Shown: positions 17,497-28,851 of the stretch, in pieces | Layout: the number at the start of each line of letters is the position of its first letter | Position numbering within the stretch: position 1 is the stretch's first letter | Program-made: the position numbers and the translations under genes | Notes under the pieces: generated by a model | Told to the model about the DNA's origin: nothing | The model's database searches: none | What the model saw: only the letters and a program-made list of their open reading frames with translations | Origin: CAZGRP01 sp964527995 | Lineage (GTDB): Bacteria; Zhuqueibacterota; Zhuqueibacteria; Oceanimicrobiales; CAZGRP01 | Reading direction: 5' to 3' | NCBI GenBank assembly: GCA_964527995.1 | Contig: CAZGRP010000029.1 | Coordinates: 1-47,492 of the forward strand | DNA: 47,492 bases

Positions 17497-18702
17497 CTAC
17501 TTCGCACTCCTCCCCTGCAGCTCGGCCGACACCCTCTCGACCTGCGAAAAAACCCGCAGGATATTGCCGCCCAGAATCTTCATGATGTCGTCTTCGGAGT
17601 GCCCCCGCTTCAGAAGTTCGTACGTGATCCTCGGCAGCTTGGTCACATCCTCCATGCCGACCGGTAAGTTCGAGACGCCGTCGAAGTCGGAACCGAGGCC
17701 GACATGGTCGACACCGGCTACCTGGATCACGTGCTCGATGTTGGCGATGAGGTCATCGATCGTCGCCGGCGGCAGCGGCTCCTTGGCATCCATCTGCTTC
17801 CACATCTTGTCCCACATGGAAAAATCGCCGTGGTACTTGTCGCGCACCGCCGTCAGAATGATGTTGGTGCGCTCTCCCCAGCGAGGGTTGAGGAAAGAAG
17901 ATCCGAAGTTGATCATGATGACGCCGCCCTTCTCGGCCATCGCCTTGATCATGTCGTCGCTCATGTTGCGAGGCATGTCGGCGATGGCCCGGCTGGAGCT
18001 GTGGGATGCGATCACCGGCGCTTTGGAGACACGCATCACGTCCCAGAACGTGTCATCCGAGACGTGAGAGATGTCCACGATCATGCCGATGCGGTTCATC
18101 TCACGGATGATCTTCTCCCCCAGTTCGTTCAGACCGCCCCACTTGGGCTGGTCGGTGGACGAGTCGGCCCAGTCGTTGGTGTTGGAATGCGTCAGCGTGA
18201 CGTAGCGAATTCCGAGACGATGGAACATGCGCAATACGGCAAGGCTGTTCTGCAGGGCGTGGCCGCCCTCCAGGCCCATCAACGCTGCAATTTTCCCCTC
18301 GCCGACGATGCGATACACATCCGACACGCTGGTGGCAAGCTGCAGCCTGTCGGGATGCGCCTGCACGGCCCGGAAAAGGGTGTCCATCATCTCCAGGGCA
18401 CGCTTTGGGCCACCCTTCTTGGCATAGTCAGCGGCGACATAGATCGAGAAGAACTGAGCATCGAGACCCCCTTCCATCATCCGCGGGATGTCCTCGTGGC
18501 CGTCGGGCAGGCGCTTGCCGATATCCACTCCCTCATCGAGCATGCGCGAGGTCAGGTCAGAGTGCGTGTCGACCACGATGGCACGGCGATGTAGTTCCAA
18601 GGCCTTTTGCCAGATCGGGTCATCCTTCGATTGGGCATGCACGGTCGCAGCCAGGCAGAAGAGCAGAGAAATCCCCAAAGCCGGAAGTACGAAGCGCTTC
18701 AT
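17497..18702 (-). CDS. Membrane dipeptidase (peptidase family M19, renal dipeptidase type)
   Basis: 401 residues. Signal peptide MKRFVLPALGISLLFCLAA ending VHAQ (24). The metal-centre motifs of M19 are present in order: VDTHSDL (H47, D49), ALMGLEGGHAL with the bridging glutamate, LTHSNTNDWADS, IVDISHVSD and IASHSSSRA histidines, and GLGSDFDGV. These binuclear zinc enzymes hydrolyse dipeptides, including D-containing ones. Exported to the periplasm or beyond. AGGAG lies upstream of the ATG. It stands with an M14 carboxypeptidase gene and a PLP decarboxylase gene on one strand, fitting peptide utilisation. Confidence 0.93.
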   Translation of the reverse strand: MKRFVLPALGISLLFCLAATVHAQSKDDPIWQKALELHRRAIVVDTHSDLTSRMLDEGVDIGKRLPDGHEDIPRMMEGGLDAQFFSIYVAADYAKKGGPKRALEMMDTLFRAVQAHPDRLQLATSVSDVYRIVGEGKIAALMGLEGGHALQNSLAVLRMFHRLGIRYVTLTHSNTNDWADSSTDQPKWGGLNELGEKIIREMNRIGMIVDISHVSDDTFWDVMRVSKAPVIASHSSSRAIADMPRNMSDDMIKAMAEKGGVIMINFGSSFLNPRWGERTNIILTAVRDKYHGDFSMWDKMWKQMDAKEPLPPATIDDLIANIEHVIQVAGVDHVGLGSDFDGVSNLPVGMEDVTKLPRITYELLKRGHSEDDIMKILGGNILRVFSQVERVSAELQGRSAK

Positions 18703-18815
18703 GAACCACTCCTTTCCTTTGGCATCATCACCCCGAATTCCATCTTGACCTTGTGGCGCGACTGTGACAGGACAGCCGCATCGTTTCCGTCACAAAACCC
18801 CAGCGATGCCAGAAG

Positions 18816-18840
18816 GTGCGCCGCCGCAGCGGCGACGCAC
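18816..18840 (-). terminator. Possible hairpin terminator after the M14 gene
   Basis: Imperfect GC-rich hairpin GTGCG-c-CGCCG / CGGCG-a-CGCAC with a 3-nt loop, about 120 bp past the M14 stop. No clear T-tract. The remaining 18703-18957 spacer (255 bp) should hold the M19 promoter; none was convincing. Confidence 0.3.
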
Positions 18841-18957
18841 CCCCCACGGATCGCATGTTGGGTTTCACAGTTTTGCAGCAGCCACAGTCTCCTGCCGGAT
18901 ACGGCCCAAGACCCTCCGGACTGTGCACTGCCCCCCGTGGAAGCCGGCTGCAAGTCC

Positions 18958-21828
<2,871 letters not shown>

Positions 21829-21972
21829 GACATCCTCCCTTCAGATAGTGGTGGGGTTTTCTCCATCTGGCCAGGCGGTGGGTGCCAGCGACACCCGGTG
21901 GGTCGACTGGGGCATTTCCGCGGCCGGATTGAATCCTCTTCCGTAATCTGATCGCCAGGGCTTCGCCTTCCG

Positions 21973-23538
21973 TTATGGGAAAGGCGTCATGAGTCCCTGG
22001 CTCCCCTTGAGTCGAAAGCGAACGCGAATGTTGGCAGGCATCTCAGAGGCCTTGCTACGGCGCCACATCAAATCGCGGGCATTCGATTCGACGGGCTGCG
22101 CCCGCTGCTGATCCGGCAGGCCGAGATAGCCGATCGCTTCTCCAACCAGGGTTCGGCGCGGAACCCGCAGGGGCGGAATGGCTGCCTCGTACCCTTCGAT
22201 CTCCAGGCTGTCGGCGGCGCTGATGCGCACCTCCTCCCAGTTGATTTCTCTCTTTGAAGCAAGACCAATCGAGAGCCAGAGGGTATCGCTCTGCCGCCGC
22301 ACCACTGATCTCAGGTTGACGGTGGCGCGAAGAACTCTCGCTCCAACGCTGTTGTGTTCAAACAAATAGAAGGGCACCTCTGGCTGGTTGTCGGTTTCCA
22401 CTCCCAATCCTCGAATGGCAGCGGTGTTCAGCCCCAGCAGACCTGTTACGTTCCACTGAAATGCAGCCAGGTAGGACCGCCAGTCCGACGGCGGACTGGT
22501 GCGATAGAGTTTCGACCACCACGCTTCGGCCGGCAGGCTCGGACGGAGTTTGGCCACAACCTCGGCGGTGCCGTCCGGCATCATGCGAATGGTGAGGTTG
22601 CCAAACGCCGGCTCTTCCGCCCGATAGCGGCTCCAAAACAGGCCTTTCAACCGAAAATAATCCTCGCCGGTGCCGAATACCAGGCTGCCAAGAAAGGAGG
22701 CCACCAACATGGCCGCGACCCATGACGTGAGCACGGCCAGCGAGATGTGTGTGGAGGAATTTGGCTGTCCCCGCGAAGGGAACAGTCTCTTCGGCAACAA
22801 GAGGAAGATGATGAAGGCCAGGATAAGGCAGGCCCAGACCGCGCCCGTGCGAAAAAACGGCTCATCGAAACGCCCAAAAATCAGATTTAAGACCTGCGGC
22901 AGCAGGTAGAAGGGAGCAAAGACGGTGCTCAGGAAAGCCAGAAACCCGGAGCCTGGTCCGCGCACCGGCACAAACGCCGCCAGTCGCCGCAGCCAGCCTT
23001 TGGACAGCCACCAGACCAACACAGCAATGAGAATCAGACCCAGTGACGTGAAGACCCAGCCGGGAAGTCCCCAGCTCCGCTCGACAAACTTGAGGTAGCC
23101 TGCACGGGCCAGCAGAGCCGTGGGAAGATCCAGCAGCAGTAACACCGCCACAAGGTAGAAGAAAAGGGATCCGAGGGGTTGAAGCTCTCTTCGGCTCAGC
23201 CACAAGATGAGCAGGCCGCCTGCGACAGCCGTTGTCAGCACACCGCCGAAGGAAAACAGGATCTGGACGGCTGAGGAAGGTTGTGCCGCTACGTCGATGA
23301 AAGCCTTGGCGACCCCCGAAGGCGCTGTCGTCACCGGCAGCCACGGCCAGTAGAAGCCAATAAATCTGCCGCCAAACAACAACGAGAACAGACCTTCGCC
23401 CACGGCCGTGTGCAGGAGTGCCGTGATGCGGGTAGCGAAATAGGCGAAAACCGAAACCAGAACCAGAAGAACCAAGTGGCGGGTCGCCACCGACGGTTCG
23501 CTCCCCGTCGACCTATGAACGGCCGCAGTAGCCTCCAT
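21973..23538 (-). CDS. Polytopic membrane protein with large soluble C-terminus; possible degenerate M50-like fold
   Basis: 521 residues from ATG 23538, with GGAGG six bases upstream. About eight hydrophobic segments lie in residues 20-295; residues about 300-521 are soluble, beta-rich and probably periplasmic. I do not recognise the family firmly. The segment LLHTAVGEGLFSLLFGG (about 42-58) followed by FSFGGVLTTAVAGGLLIL (about 96-113) resembles the HExxH-to-LLLGG helix and the later AGP-like helix of M50-type intramembrane proteases, but the HExxH positions read TAVGE, so metal binding would be lost. It may be a pseudo-protease or only similar by chance. The next gene upstream encodes the zinc-ribbon/CcmH-like protein 51 bp away. 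Confidence 0.7.
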   Translation of the reverse strand: MEATAAVHRSTGSEPSVATRHLVLLVLVSVFAYFATRITALLHTAVGEGLFSLLFGGRFIGFYWPWLPVTTAPSGVAKAFIDVAAQPSSAVQILFSFGGVLTTAVAGGLLILWLSRRELQPLGSLFFYLVAVLLLLDLPTALLARAGYLKFVERSWGLPGWVFTSLGLILIAVLVWWLSKGWLRRLAAFVPVRGPGSGFLAFLSTVFAPFYLLPQVLNLIFGRFDEPFFRTGAVWACLILAFIIFLLLPKRLFPSRGQPNSSTHISLAVLTSWVAAMLVASFLGSLVFGTGEDYFRLKGLFWSRYRAEEPAFGNLTIRMMPDGTAEVVAKLRPSLPAEAWWSKLYRTSPPSDWRSYLAAFQWNVTGLLGLNTAAIRGLGVETDNQPEVPFYLFEHNSVGARVLRATVNLRSVVRRQSDTLWLSIGLASKREINWEEVRISAADSLEIEGYEAAIPPLRVPRRTLVGEAIGYLGLPDQQRAQPVESNARDLMWRRSKASEMPANIRVRFRLKGSQGLMTPFP

Positions 23539-23589
23539 CAACTCCCTCCGTATGCAGATCAGTTGTGCGAAGCAGGCTGTGCCGGGCGC

Positions 23590-24090
23590 TTATTGCAGCT
23601 TCTTGAAATCGACGACCGGCGCGTTTGCGCTCTTCAGGCCGCCATAGCGCAGGCTGACCATGGCGACAATCTGCGATTTCTCGACGCCGGCCTGTAGCTG
23701 CTGGGCGATGAAGCCCTTCATCTCGCGTGCGCCGTTTTTCATGTCGCAGGAGCATTCGTTCAAGGGATCGGAGCAACCGCCACACTGGCACATGAACTGA
23801 TCGGCGATCTCACGGACCTGGGGCACCAGGGCGGCTGGAACGGCCGAAGCGGTCTGGAATGTGCCAGCGTTCGAAGTCGCCACCGGCGGTGCGCTCGGAC
23901 CTGAACTCAGTTTGAATATCAGAAAGCCCAGGAAAGCGCCGGCCGTCACCAGTGCTATCGCGTAGCTAAAGGGGACCGAGCGTCGCTGCGGCGCCCTCTC
24001 GGCGCTACGGCGGTAGACGATGGGCTCCCCGCAGCTCGGGCAGAAGTTGCTTTTCCTTGTCACCGTCTTTCCACAGGACTCACATTTCAT
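23590..24090 (-). CDS. Zinc-ribbon, single TM, CcmH/NrfF-like cysteine-rich domain protein
   Basis: 166 residues from ATG 24090, with AAAGGAG six bases upstream; a 23-codon extension is not used. Residues 1-21 form a zinc ribbon (C3, C6, C17, C20: CESCG...CPSCG). Residues 41-60 are one membrane helix. Residues about 90-150 resemble the CcmH/NrfF/CycL helical domain: VREIADQFMCQCGGC, then C113 and C115, and SQIVAMVSLRYG as in the conserved end of CcmH. CcmH reduces apocytochrome cysteines during cytochrome c maturation, with an LRCxxC motif; here the motif is a five-cysteine cluster instead. Topology would put the ribbon in the cytosol and the CcmH-like part outside. No other cytochrome-maturation gene is in the window, so function is open. 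Confidence 0.78.
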   Translation of the reverse strand: MKCESCGKTVTRKSNFCPSCGEPIVYRRSAERAPQRRSVPFSYAIALVTAGAFLGFLIFKLSSGPSAPPVATSNAGTFQTASAVPAALVPQVREIADQFMCQCGGCSDPLNECSCDMKNGAREMKGFIAQQLQAGVEKSQIVAMVSLRYGGLKSANAPVVDFKKLQ

Positions 24091-24204
24091 GATGGACTCC
24101 TTTTGCTGTTTGGTTATTCTCAGTGCAGATTGAGCAACCTCCGGATGGGCACGCCGCAACTCCTTTCACCAGGGCCCGGCAGATGCAACCTGGCTCCGGC
24201 ACTC

Positions 24205-25110
24205 CTACGCCTCCACCATCTCGCTTTTCGGCACTGGCTTCCCCTTCTCGACACGATTGCGCCGGAACAGCATGGCGAACTGCCAAAACTCGTAGCACTC
24301 CACGGCGAAGGGAAGAAAGCCAAGAAAGCCATACAACGGCATCTCAAACAGCTTCGGCCGGGAGAAGTAGGGTACGTCGTAGATCCACTTGGTGCCGGCC
24401 CAGTAGTTCCAAAACTCCCAGAGGAGACCACAGATCAGGCCCGCTGCAAACAAAGACAGCAGCTTCTCGATCCGGCCCTTTTCAAGCTCAGCAATCAGCG
24501 AACGGCCGCCGGCCAGGTAGTTGATAGGGTCGAGCAACAAGACAAAGCCGATCCACACGAACGCGAACAGGAATATGGCAATGTCTGCCGGCACGAAGAC
24601 CGGAACAACCGTAAACAGCAGCCCGACCACGATCAGCACAGCCAGACTGGTCCGAGAAAACCGCACTGCTGGCACCCTTACCTTCCGGAACCAGCCAGCC
24701 AGGTCGATCACCTCACTGGTGAGCAGGATCCCGGGCAGAACAGTGGCAAAGGACCAGAAATAGCCCAGAATACGGAGCGGTATGCTCTCGGGCAGGTTCA
24801 CGTAGTGCCAGTTCCGCAGATGAAGATTGTATGCCTCGAAAAGAAACCATACCGCGATCGAGTATGGCAGCATGAAAGCGAACAAGCCCCGCCGGTCGTG
24901 GATCCACGAGGTACCCGACAGGCGGAAAATCAGGCCGTCCAGAAAGAGGATGTAGCCAGTCCAGACGATGGGAGTGAACCATGAGTAGACTGGCTCGACC
25001 TTGGCGAACATCAGTGGCTCGGCGACGAAGATGATCGCCAGCCCTATCCAGCCATAAACAGGCATCTGTTGCCTGCCCCCGCGTTGCGCACTTCGACTCA
25101 GTTCCGTCAT
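24205..25110 (-). CDS. Polytopic membrane protein, function unknown
   Basis: 301 residues with about eight membrane helices (near 18-35, 44-62, 76-93, 113-131, 154-172, 175-195, 217-233, 256-280). Charged and aromatic patches between helices look conserved in style (SWIHDRRGLFAFMLPYS, LLWEFWNYW, FEMPLYGFLGFLPFAVECYEFW) and suggest a real protein family, but I cannot name it. No motif for transport or catalysis was identified. The gene lies 114 bp above the zinc-ribbon/CcmH-like gene and in the same direction, so the three genes from 25110 down to 21973 may be one transcription unit. Start ATG 25110 has only a weak purine stretch upstream. Confidence 0.75.
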   Translation of the reverse strand: MTELSRSAQRGGRQQMPVYGWIGLAIIFVAEPLMFAKVEPVYSWFTPIVWTGYILFLDGLIFRLSGTSWIHDRRGLFAFMLPYSIAVWFLFEAYNLHLRNWHYVNLPESIPLRILGYFWSFATVLPGILLTSEVIDLAGWFRKVRVPAVRFSRTSLAVLIVVGLLFTVVPVFVPADIAIFLFAFVWIGFVLLLDPINYLAGGRSLIAELEKGRIEKLLSLFAAGLICGLLWEFWNYWAGTKWIYDVPYFSRPKLFEMPLYGFLGFLPFAVECYEFWQFAMLFRRNRVEKGKPVPKSEMVEA

Positions 25111-25153
25111 CTCACCCGGCCTTCCCTTTCGAATGAGGTTTTTGTTGTCCGAT

Positions 25154-25402
25154 TCAGTTGCTACGCAATCGGTCTTTAAGGATACGTTCGAAGCGAGGTC
25201 GATAGATCAGATCGAAGACGTCCTCTTTGCCTGGAAAAAGATTCAGCGCAAAGCGGCGCGCCGCTTCGATGAGCTGCATCGCCTCGATCGCACTCATCTC
25301 CCCCTGTGCCAGAGTTGCGCTCGTTAAATCCACAACGACTCGCAACATGCGAATCTTGCGATTCTCCTCAGCAATCTCGGCAGGTGTCGGCCGTTCGTTC
25401 AT
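25154..25402 (-). CDS. Small conserved-looking helical protein, function unknown
   Basis: 82 residues from ATG 25402, with GGAAG upstream. The frame is open further up, but the extra part overlaps the divergent regulatory space and does not look like protein. Predicted mainly alpha-helical, with charged N- and C-termini (ENRKIRMLRVVVDL, SAIEAMQLIEAARRFALNLFPGKEDVFDLIYRPRFERIL). No signal peptide or TM segment. The regular helix pattern and good start support a real gene. It ends 43 bp above the start of the polytopic protein gene and may lead that operon. Family not recognised. Confidence 0.65.
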   Translation of the reverse strand: MNERPTPAEIAEENRKIRMLRVVVDLTSATLAQGEMSAIEAMQLIEAARRFALNLFPGKEDVFDLIYRPRFERILKDRLRSN

Positions 25403-25589
25403 CTCAGCTTCCTGATCGATTTGCTTCACCAGGCATGGAATCAACAACAAAGCGAACACTGTTTGGGTTGTTAGGTCCCAGGATTCGCTCTCGCTGCGAA
25501 GCCGAAGCTCCTGCGGCTCGGAACCGCTCGACATGGGCTTCCGTAAAAGTAGCAGCCCGGGACGTTGGACCCATCTTGGCGGAGCTCCG

Positions 25590-26444
25590 ATGCGTCTTTT
25601 CCTCTACGTTCTCGTTTCGATACCACTTCTGCTTACCTTTCCGCCTGCCAGCGCGCAGGACAGCACGTTCACCCGCATCGATTCAACCCAGAACGGGGTG
25701 GCGCTCCTTCTCTCCGGGCTTACGCCGGAAGAACGCGAGCGCTTCATGCGCAGATGGAGATTCGTCACTGGCGCACTGATCGATATCCGGACGGGCCAGA
25801 CAGACACAAGCGTGAACTTTACGCTGCGGTCGCAGCCACTGGCGCTCACCAGGGAAGAACTGGAGCAGATCCGGCCGCCGCGCGACTTCGTCGGTGAGGA
25901 GCTCTATCGCCGCCAGCTCGGCACTGTCCCTCCCCTCGATCTCAACCCCTTGATGCAAAGCGGCGCGCAGCTTCTCGCCAAAGCCATTTCCTCTCGCAAA
26001 CGGCCCGGCCGTATCACGACGACTCCTTCCCCTCTCGAGGCCGACGTTCTGGCCATGCTGTGGCGCAACGGGCCGGCGACGCAAGGCGACATCTACGCCA
26101 GCCTCGACACCGTCTGGCGCATCACCGCTCAAGATCTCGATCATCTCCTGGCACAGATGGTCAAAAAAGGGCTGCTCGATCGCAAGAAGATCTCTCCAGA
26201 AAACACGTTCACCATCTTGACGCCCGTCGGGGCCATGGCGATTGAGAAAAGCAGCCTCAATCGCAAGAACGTCAACTACCTCTACTGGCCCATCATCGAC
26301 AGGCGGAAGCTCATCACCTATCTCGACGCCCAACTCTACCTTGCCAGCAGCGCGGCTCCCGTCGCCGGTGACGGCCGGGCGGCGTCGTACCAGCGGGCTC
26401 TGCTGGAGACGCTCTACCGGCTCAGCGTTTCTGCCACACCCTGA
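25590..26444 (+). CDS. Exported protein with BlaI/MecI-like winged-helix domain
   Basis: 284 residues from ATG 25590, with GGAG five bases upstream. Residues 1-22 form a clear signal peptide (MRLFLYVLVSIPLLLTFPPASAQ). Residues 24-140 are unrecognised, with LLLSGLTPEERERFMRRWR like a helical segment. Residues about 147-212 read as a winged-helix domain of the BlaI/MecI/MarR kind: SPLEADVLAMLWRNGPATQGDIYASLDTVWR, then LDHLLAQMVKKGLLDRKK and a wing (ENTFTILTP). Winged helices normally bind DNA in the cytosol, so one behind a signal peptide is odd; here it may serve as a protein-protein module in the periplasm. Divergent from the small 82-aa gene and convergent with the SDR gene (11 bp between stops). 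Confidence 0.78.
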   Translation: MRLFLYVLVSIPLLLTFPPASAQDSTFTRIDSTQNGVALLLSGLTPEERERFMRRWRFVTGALIDIRTGQTDTSVNFTLRSQPLALTREELEQIRPPRDFVGEELYRRQLGTVPPLDLNPLMQSGAQLLAKAISSRKRPGRITTTPSPLEADVLAMLWRNGPATQGDIYASLDTVWRITAQDLDHLLAQMVKKGLLDRKKISPENTFTILTPVGAMAIEKSSLNRKNVNYLYWPIIDRRKLITYLDAQLYLASSAAPVAGDGRAASYQRALLETLYRLSVSATP

Positions 26445-26455
26445 CCGCCACAGCC

Positions 26456-27430
26456 CTAAAGCCAGCCGTTGTCCAAATACCACTGCGCTGTCTCGCGAAT
26501 ACCCTGCTCCAGCTCAACACCCGTCGAAAAATTCAATTCCTGCTTCGCCCGGGAGGGATCGCAGACCCAGTAGCGCTGTTTCATCTCGCGCACCTTGTCC
26601 CGACTGAGCAGAGCCGGGCGACCACTGATTCTGGCGTAAGCCTCACTGGCGTAAGAGACCGCATCAACCAGCCAGACCGGGACATTGATCGACCAGGGAC
26701 GCACGCCGAAGCTTTCAGCGATGAGGTTTCCCAAATGCCTCCAGGTGACCGGCTCCGGATTGGATAGGTAATAGACCCTGCCACGGCTGCGATCGGACGA
26801 GACCGCTGCTACAAGTCCGCGCACAAGATCCTCCACATGAATCAGGCTCAGGTAACGGTCCCCTCCAGTGGGATGAAGCAGAACACCGCGGTGCACCTGA
26901 CGGAAGTAGACAAAGAGATCACGCTCCCGCGGGCCGTACACCGCCGGTGGCCGCACCACCGTTACGGGCAGGCGCTCGCCGTAGTGCCAGACGACCTCTT
27001 CCGCCCGAAGCTTGCTGATTCCATAGCTGGACACCGGTTTGGGTTCTTCTTCCTCGCTGAGCAGGTGGCCGTCGGCGCTGGGGCCGGCAGCCGCCAGGCT
27101 CGACACCAGCAGAAAGCGCTGCAAATCTGGGGTGTGCCGGGCCGCAGCTTCGAGCAGATGGCGCGTTCCGTGCTCGTTGATCCGCAGGTAATCCGCCAGC
27201 GTCCGCGCTTTGGTCGCCCCAGCCAGGTGGTAGATCACGTCGACCCGGTCAACGGCAGGCGCGAGCGAGTCGGGTTCGAGAAGATTCCCCTGCACATACT
27301 CAACGCCTGCAATCCCCTCCGGCAAGGCACGAGTGTGGACGAGGCAACGAACGCCCAGGCCTGAGGACAGCAGCCGTGCAGTCAAATGACTTCCGATGAA
27401 TCCAGCCGCTCCGGTGACCAGTACTTTCAT
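26456..27430 (-). CDS. cerR: NAD(P)-dependent SDR epimerase/dehydratase family reductase, likely ceramide-pathway keto-reductase (CerR-like)
   Basis: 324 residues from ATG 27430; the 13-codon extension is not used because the mature protein begins at the nucleotide-binding motif. The Rossmann motif is at 7-13 (TGAAGFIG), HLAGAT at 68-73, and the catalytic triad S110/S111, Y136 and K140 in SSYGISK. This is an extended SDR with an epimerase/dehydratase fold. Its identification as the reductase of bacterial sphingolipid synthesis comes from position: its promoter is back to back with that of serine palmitoyltransferase, followed by a bCerS-type gene, as in characterised Caulobacter and Bacteroides pathways where an SDR of this class reduces the 3-keto group. 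Sequence alone would also allow a nucleotide-sugar epimerase. Confidence 0.7.
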   Translation of the reverse strand: MKVLVTGAAGFIGSHLTARLLSSGLGVRCLVHTRALPEGIAGVEYVQGNLLEPDSLAPAVDRVDVIYHLAGATKARTLADYLRINEHGTRHLLEAAARHTPDLQRFLLVSSLAAAGPSADGHLLSEEEEPKPVSSYGISKLRAEEVVWHYGERLPVTVVRPPAVYGPRERDLFVYFRQVHRGVLLHPTGGDRYLSLIHVEDLVRGLVAAVSSDRSRGRVYYLSNPEPVTWRHLGNLIAESFGVRPWSINVPVWLVDAVSYASEAYARISGRPALLSRDKVREMKQRYWVCDPSRAKQELNFSTGVELEQGIRETAQWYLDNGWL

Positions 27431-27459
27431 TTGCCGTCGTGTGTCTCCAAATCGCTGTG

Positions 27460-27488
27460 ATTGTAGCAATTTTTCGGTTAAGAATCAA
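27460..27488 (-). promoter_or_regulatory. Sigma70-like promoter of the SDR (cerR-like) gene
   Basis: Minus-strand TTGATT (27483-27488), 17-bp spacer, TACAAT (27460-27465), with a start near 27453 and a leader of about 23 nt. Confidence 0.7.
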
Positions 27489-27532
27489 GGAGTTTGGTTG
27501 TCTCGGAATCTTATCGGGCTGTAACTTTTCGT

Positions 27533-27561
27533 TTGCTTTCTTCTTTGTCGATGACTATATT
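27533..27561 (+). promoter_or_regulatory. Sigma70-like promoter of spt
   Basis: TTGCTT (27533-27538), 17-bp spacer, TATATT (27556-27561), with a start near 27568 and a leader of about 27 nt containing GAGGAGG before the TTG start. It diverges from the cerR-like promoter within one 164-bp spacer. Confidence 0.7.
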
Positions 27562-27594
27562 TAGCGGATTCATTCTTAAAGAGGAGGGAAAGCC

Positions 27595-28779
27595 TTGGCC
27601 GACCTTTTCAGCAAATGCTACAACTTCACACGAGCCAGACAGGCGATGGAGGAGGGTTGGTACCCCTACTTCAAAGCCATCGATTCCGGTGCCAGTACGC
27701 GTGTCATCATCGATGGCAAAGAACTGATCATGATCGGCTCGAACAACTACCTCGGCCTTACTCAAGATCCGCGAGTCAAGAAAGCCGCGATGGAAGCGGT
27801 CGAGAAGTACGGCTCCGGGTGCACAGGGTCGCGATTCTTGAACGGCACCCTGACACTTCACGAAGAGCTCGAAAGCCAGTTGGCCGATTTCATGCAGAGA
27901 GAGGCCGCGCTGGTCTTCTCCACAGGGTTCCAGACCAATCTCGGCACCATCGCCACACTGGTCGGAAAGGACGACCTGATCTTCGCCGACCGTGACAACC
28001 ATGCCAGCATCGTCGATGGCTGCAGGCTGTCGTTCGGCCGCACCATCAAGTACAGGCATAACGACATGGAGGACCTTGAACGGAAGCTGGCAGCCAACCC
28101 GAACTCCGGGGGCAAACTTCTGGTCGCAGACGGCGTCTTCAGCATGGGCGGCGATATCCTAGACCTGCCTCACCTGGTCAAGCTGGCCAAGAAATATGGC
28201 GCCCGCACGATGGTCGATGATGCACACTCGATCGGCGTACTCGGGGCACACGGCCGTGGCACTGCCGAACATTTCGGTCTCGAAGATCAGGTGGATCTGG
28301 TGATGGGTACCTTCAGCAAGTCCTTCGCCTCCCTGGGCGGGTTCATCGCCGGCGAAAGTCGGGTGGTCGATTATGTCAAACACCACGCTCGCGCCCTGAT
28401 CTTTTCAGCCAGTCCGACGCCGGCCGCTGTCGCCGCGGTTCTGGCAGCCCTCGAAATCCTCCGTAACGAGCCTGAGCGCCGCGAGCGCCTGTGGGCCAAC
28501 GTGCGCAAGATGAAGCAGGCCTTCGACGAGATGGGGTTCAACACCGGCAACACCCAGACGCCCATCATCCCCATCATCATCGGTGACGACATGAAGACCT
28601 TCGAATTCTGGCGCGAGCTCTACCAGAACGGCGTGTTCGCCAACCCGGTGATCAGCCCGGCAGTACCGCCGGGACAGTCACTCATCCGGACCAGCTACAT
28701 GGCCACGCACAGCGACGAAGAGCTCGACACCGTCCTCCAGGTTTTCGAGCGCATCGGAAAGCGCATGGACATCATCTGA
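27595..28779 (+). CDS. spt: Serine palmitoyltransferase (alpha-oxoamine synthase family)
   Basis: 394 residues. The start is TTG at 27595, preceded by GAGGAGG seven bases upstream; no ATG fits. It condenses L-serine with an acyl-CoA or acyl-ACP to 3-ketosphinganine, the first step of sphingolipid synthesis. PLP-site residues H136 (RDNHAS), D208 and H211 (DDAHSIG) and K242 (GTFSKSFASLGGF) have the same mutual spacing as in the well-studied Sphingomonas enzyme. The sequence TFSKSFASLGGF and GSGCTGSRFLNGTLTLHEELE are typical of SPT rather than of BioF or KBL, which have a GKALGS-type lysine motif. Soluble, cytosolic homodimer expected. It is followed by a bCerS-type gene and diverges from an SDR reductase gene. 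Confidence 0.9.
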   Translation: MADLFSKCYNFTRARQAMEEGWYPYFKAIDSGASTRVIIDGKELIMIGSNNYLGLTQDPRVKKAAMEAVEKYGSGCTGSRFLNGTLTLHEELESQLADFMQREAALVFSTGFQTNLGTIATLVGKDDLIFADRDNHASIVDGCRLSFGRTIKYRHNDMEDLERKLAANPNSGGKLLVADGVFSMGGDILDLPHLVKLAKKYGARTMVDDAHSIGVLGAHGRGTAEHFGLEDQVDLVMGTFSKSFASLGGFIAGESRVVDYVKHHARALIFSASPTPAAVAAVLAALEILRNEPERRERLWANVRKMKQAFDEMGFNTGNTQTPIIPIIIGDDMKTFEFWRELYQNGVFANPVISPAVPPGQSLIRTSYMATHSDEELDTVLQVFERIGKRMDII

Positions 28780-28815
28780 GGGAGGGCTTTTTCCAAAGAA
28801 CCCTGATCCACCGCG

Positions 28816-28851
28816 AGGCCGTTGGTCAACACCATCGGCCTTTGTCTTTTT
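28816..28851 (+). terminator. Intrinsic terminator/attenuator between spt and bcerS
   Basis: Stem AGGCCG-t-TGGT / ACCA-t-CGGCCT with a 4-nt loop and one T/T mismatch, followed by TTTGTCTTTTT. It lies 36 bp past the spt stop and about 20 bp before the ATG of the acyltransferase gene, so it either ends the spt message or limits read-through. Confidence 0.75.
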
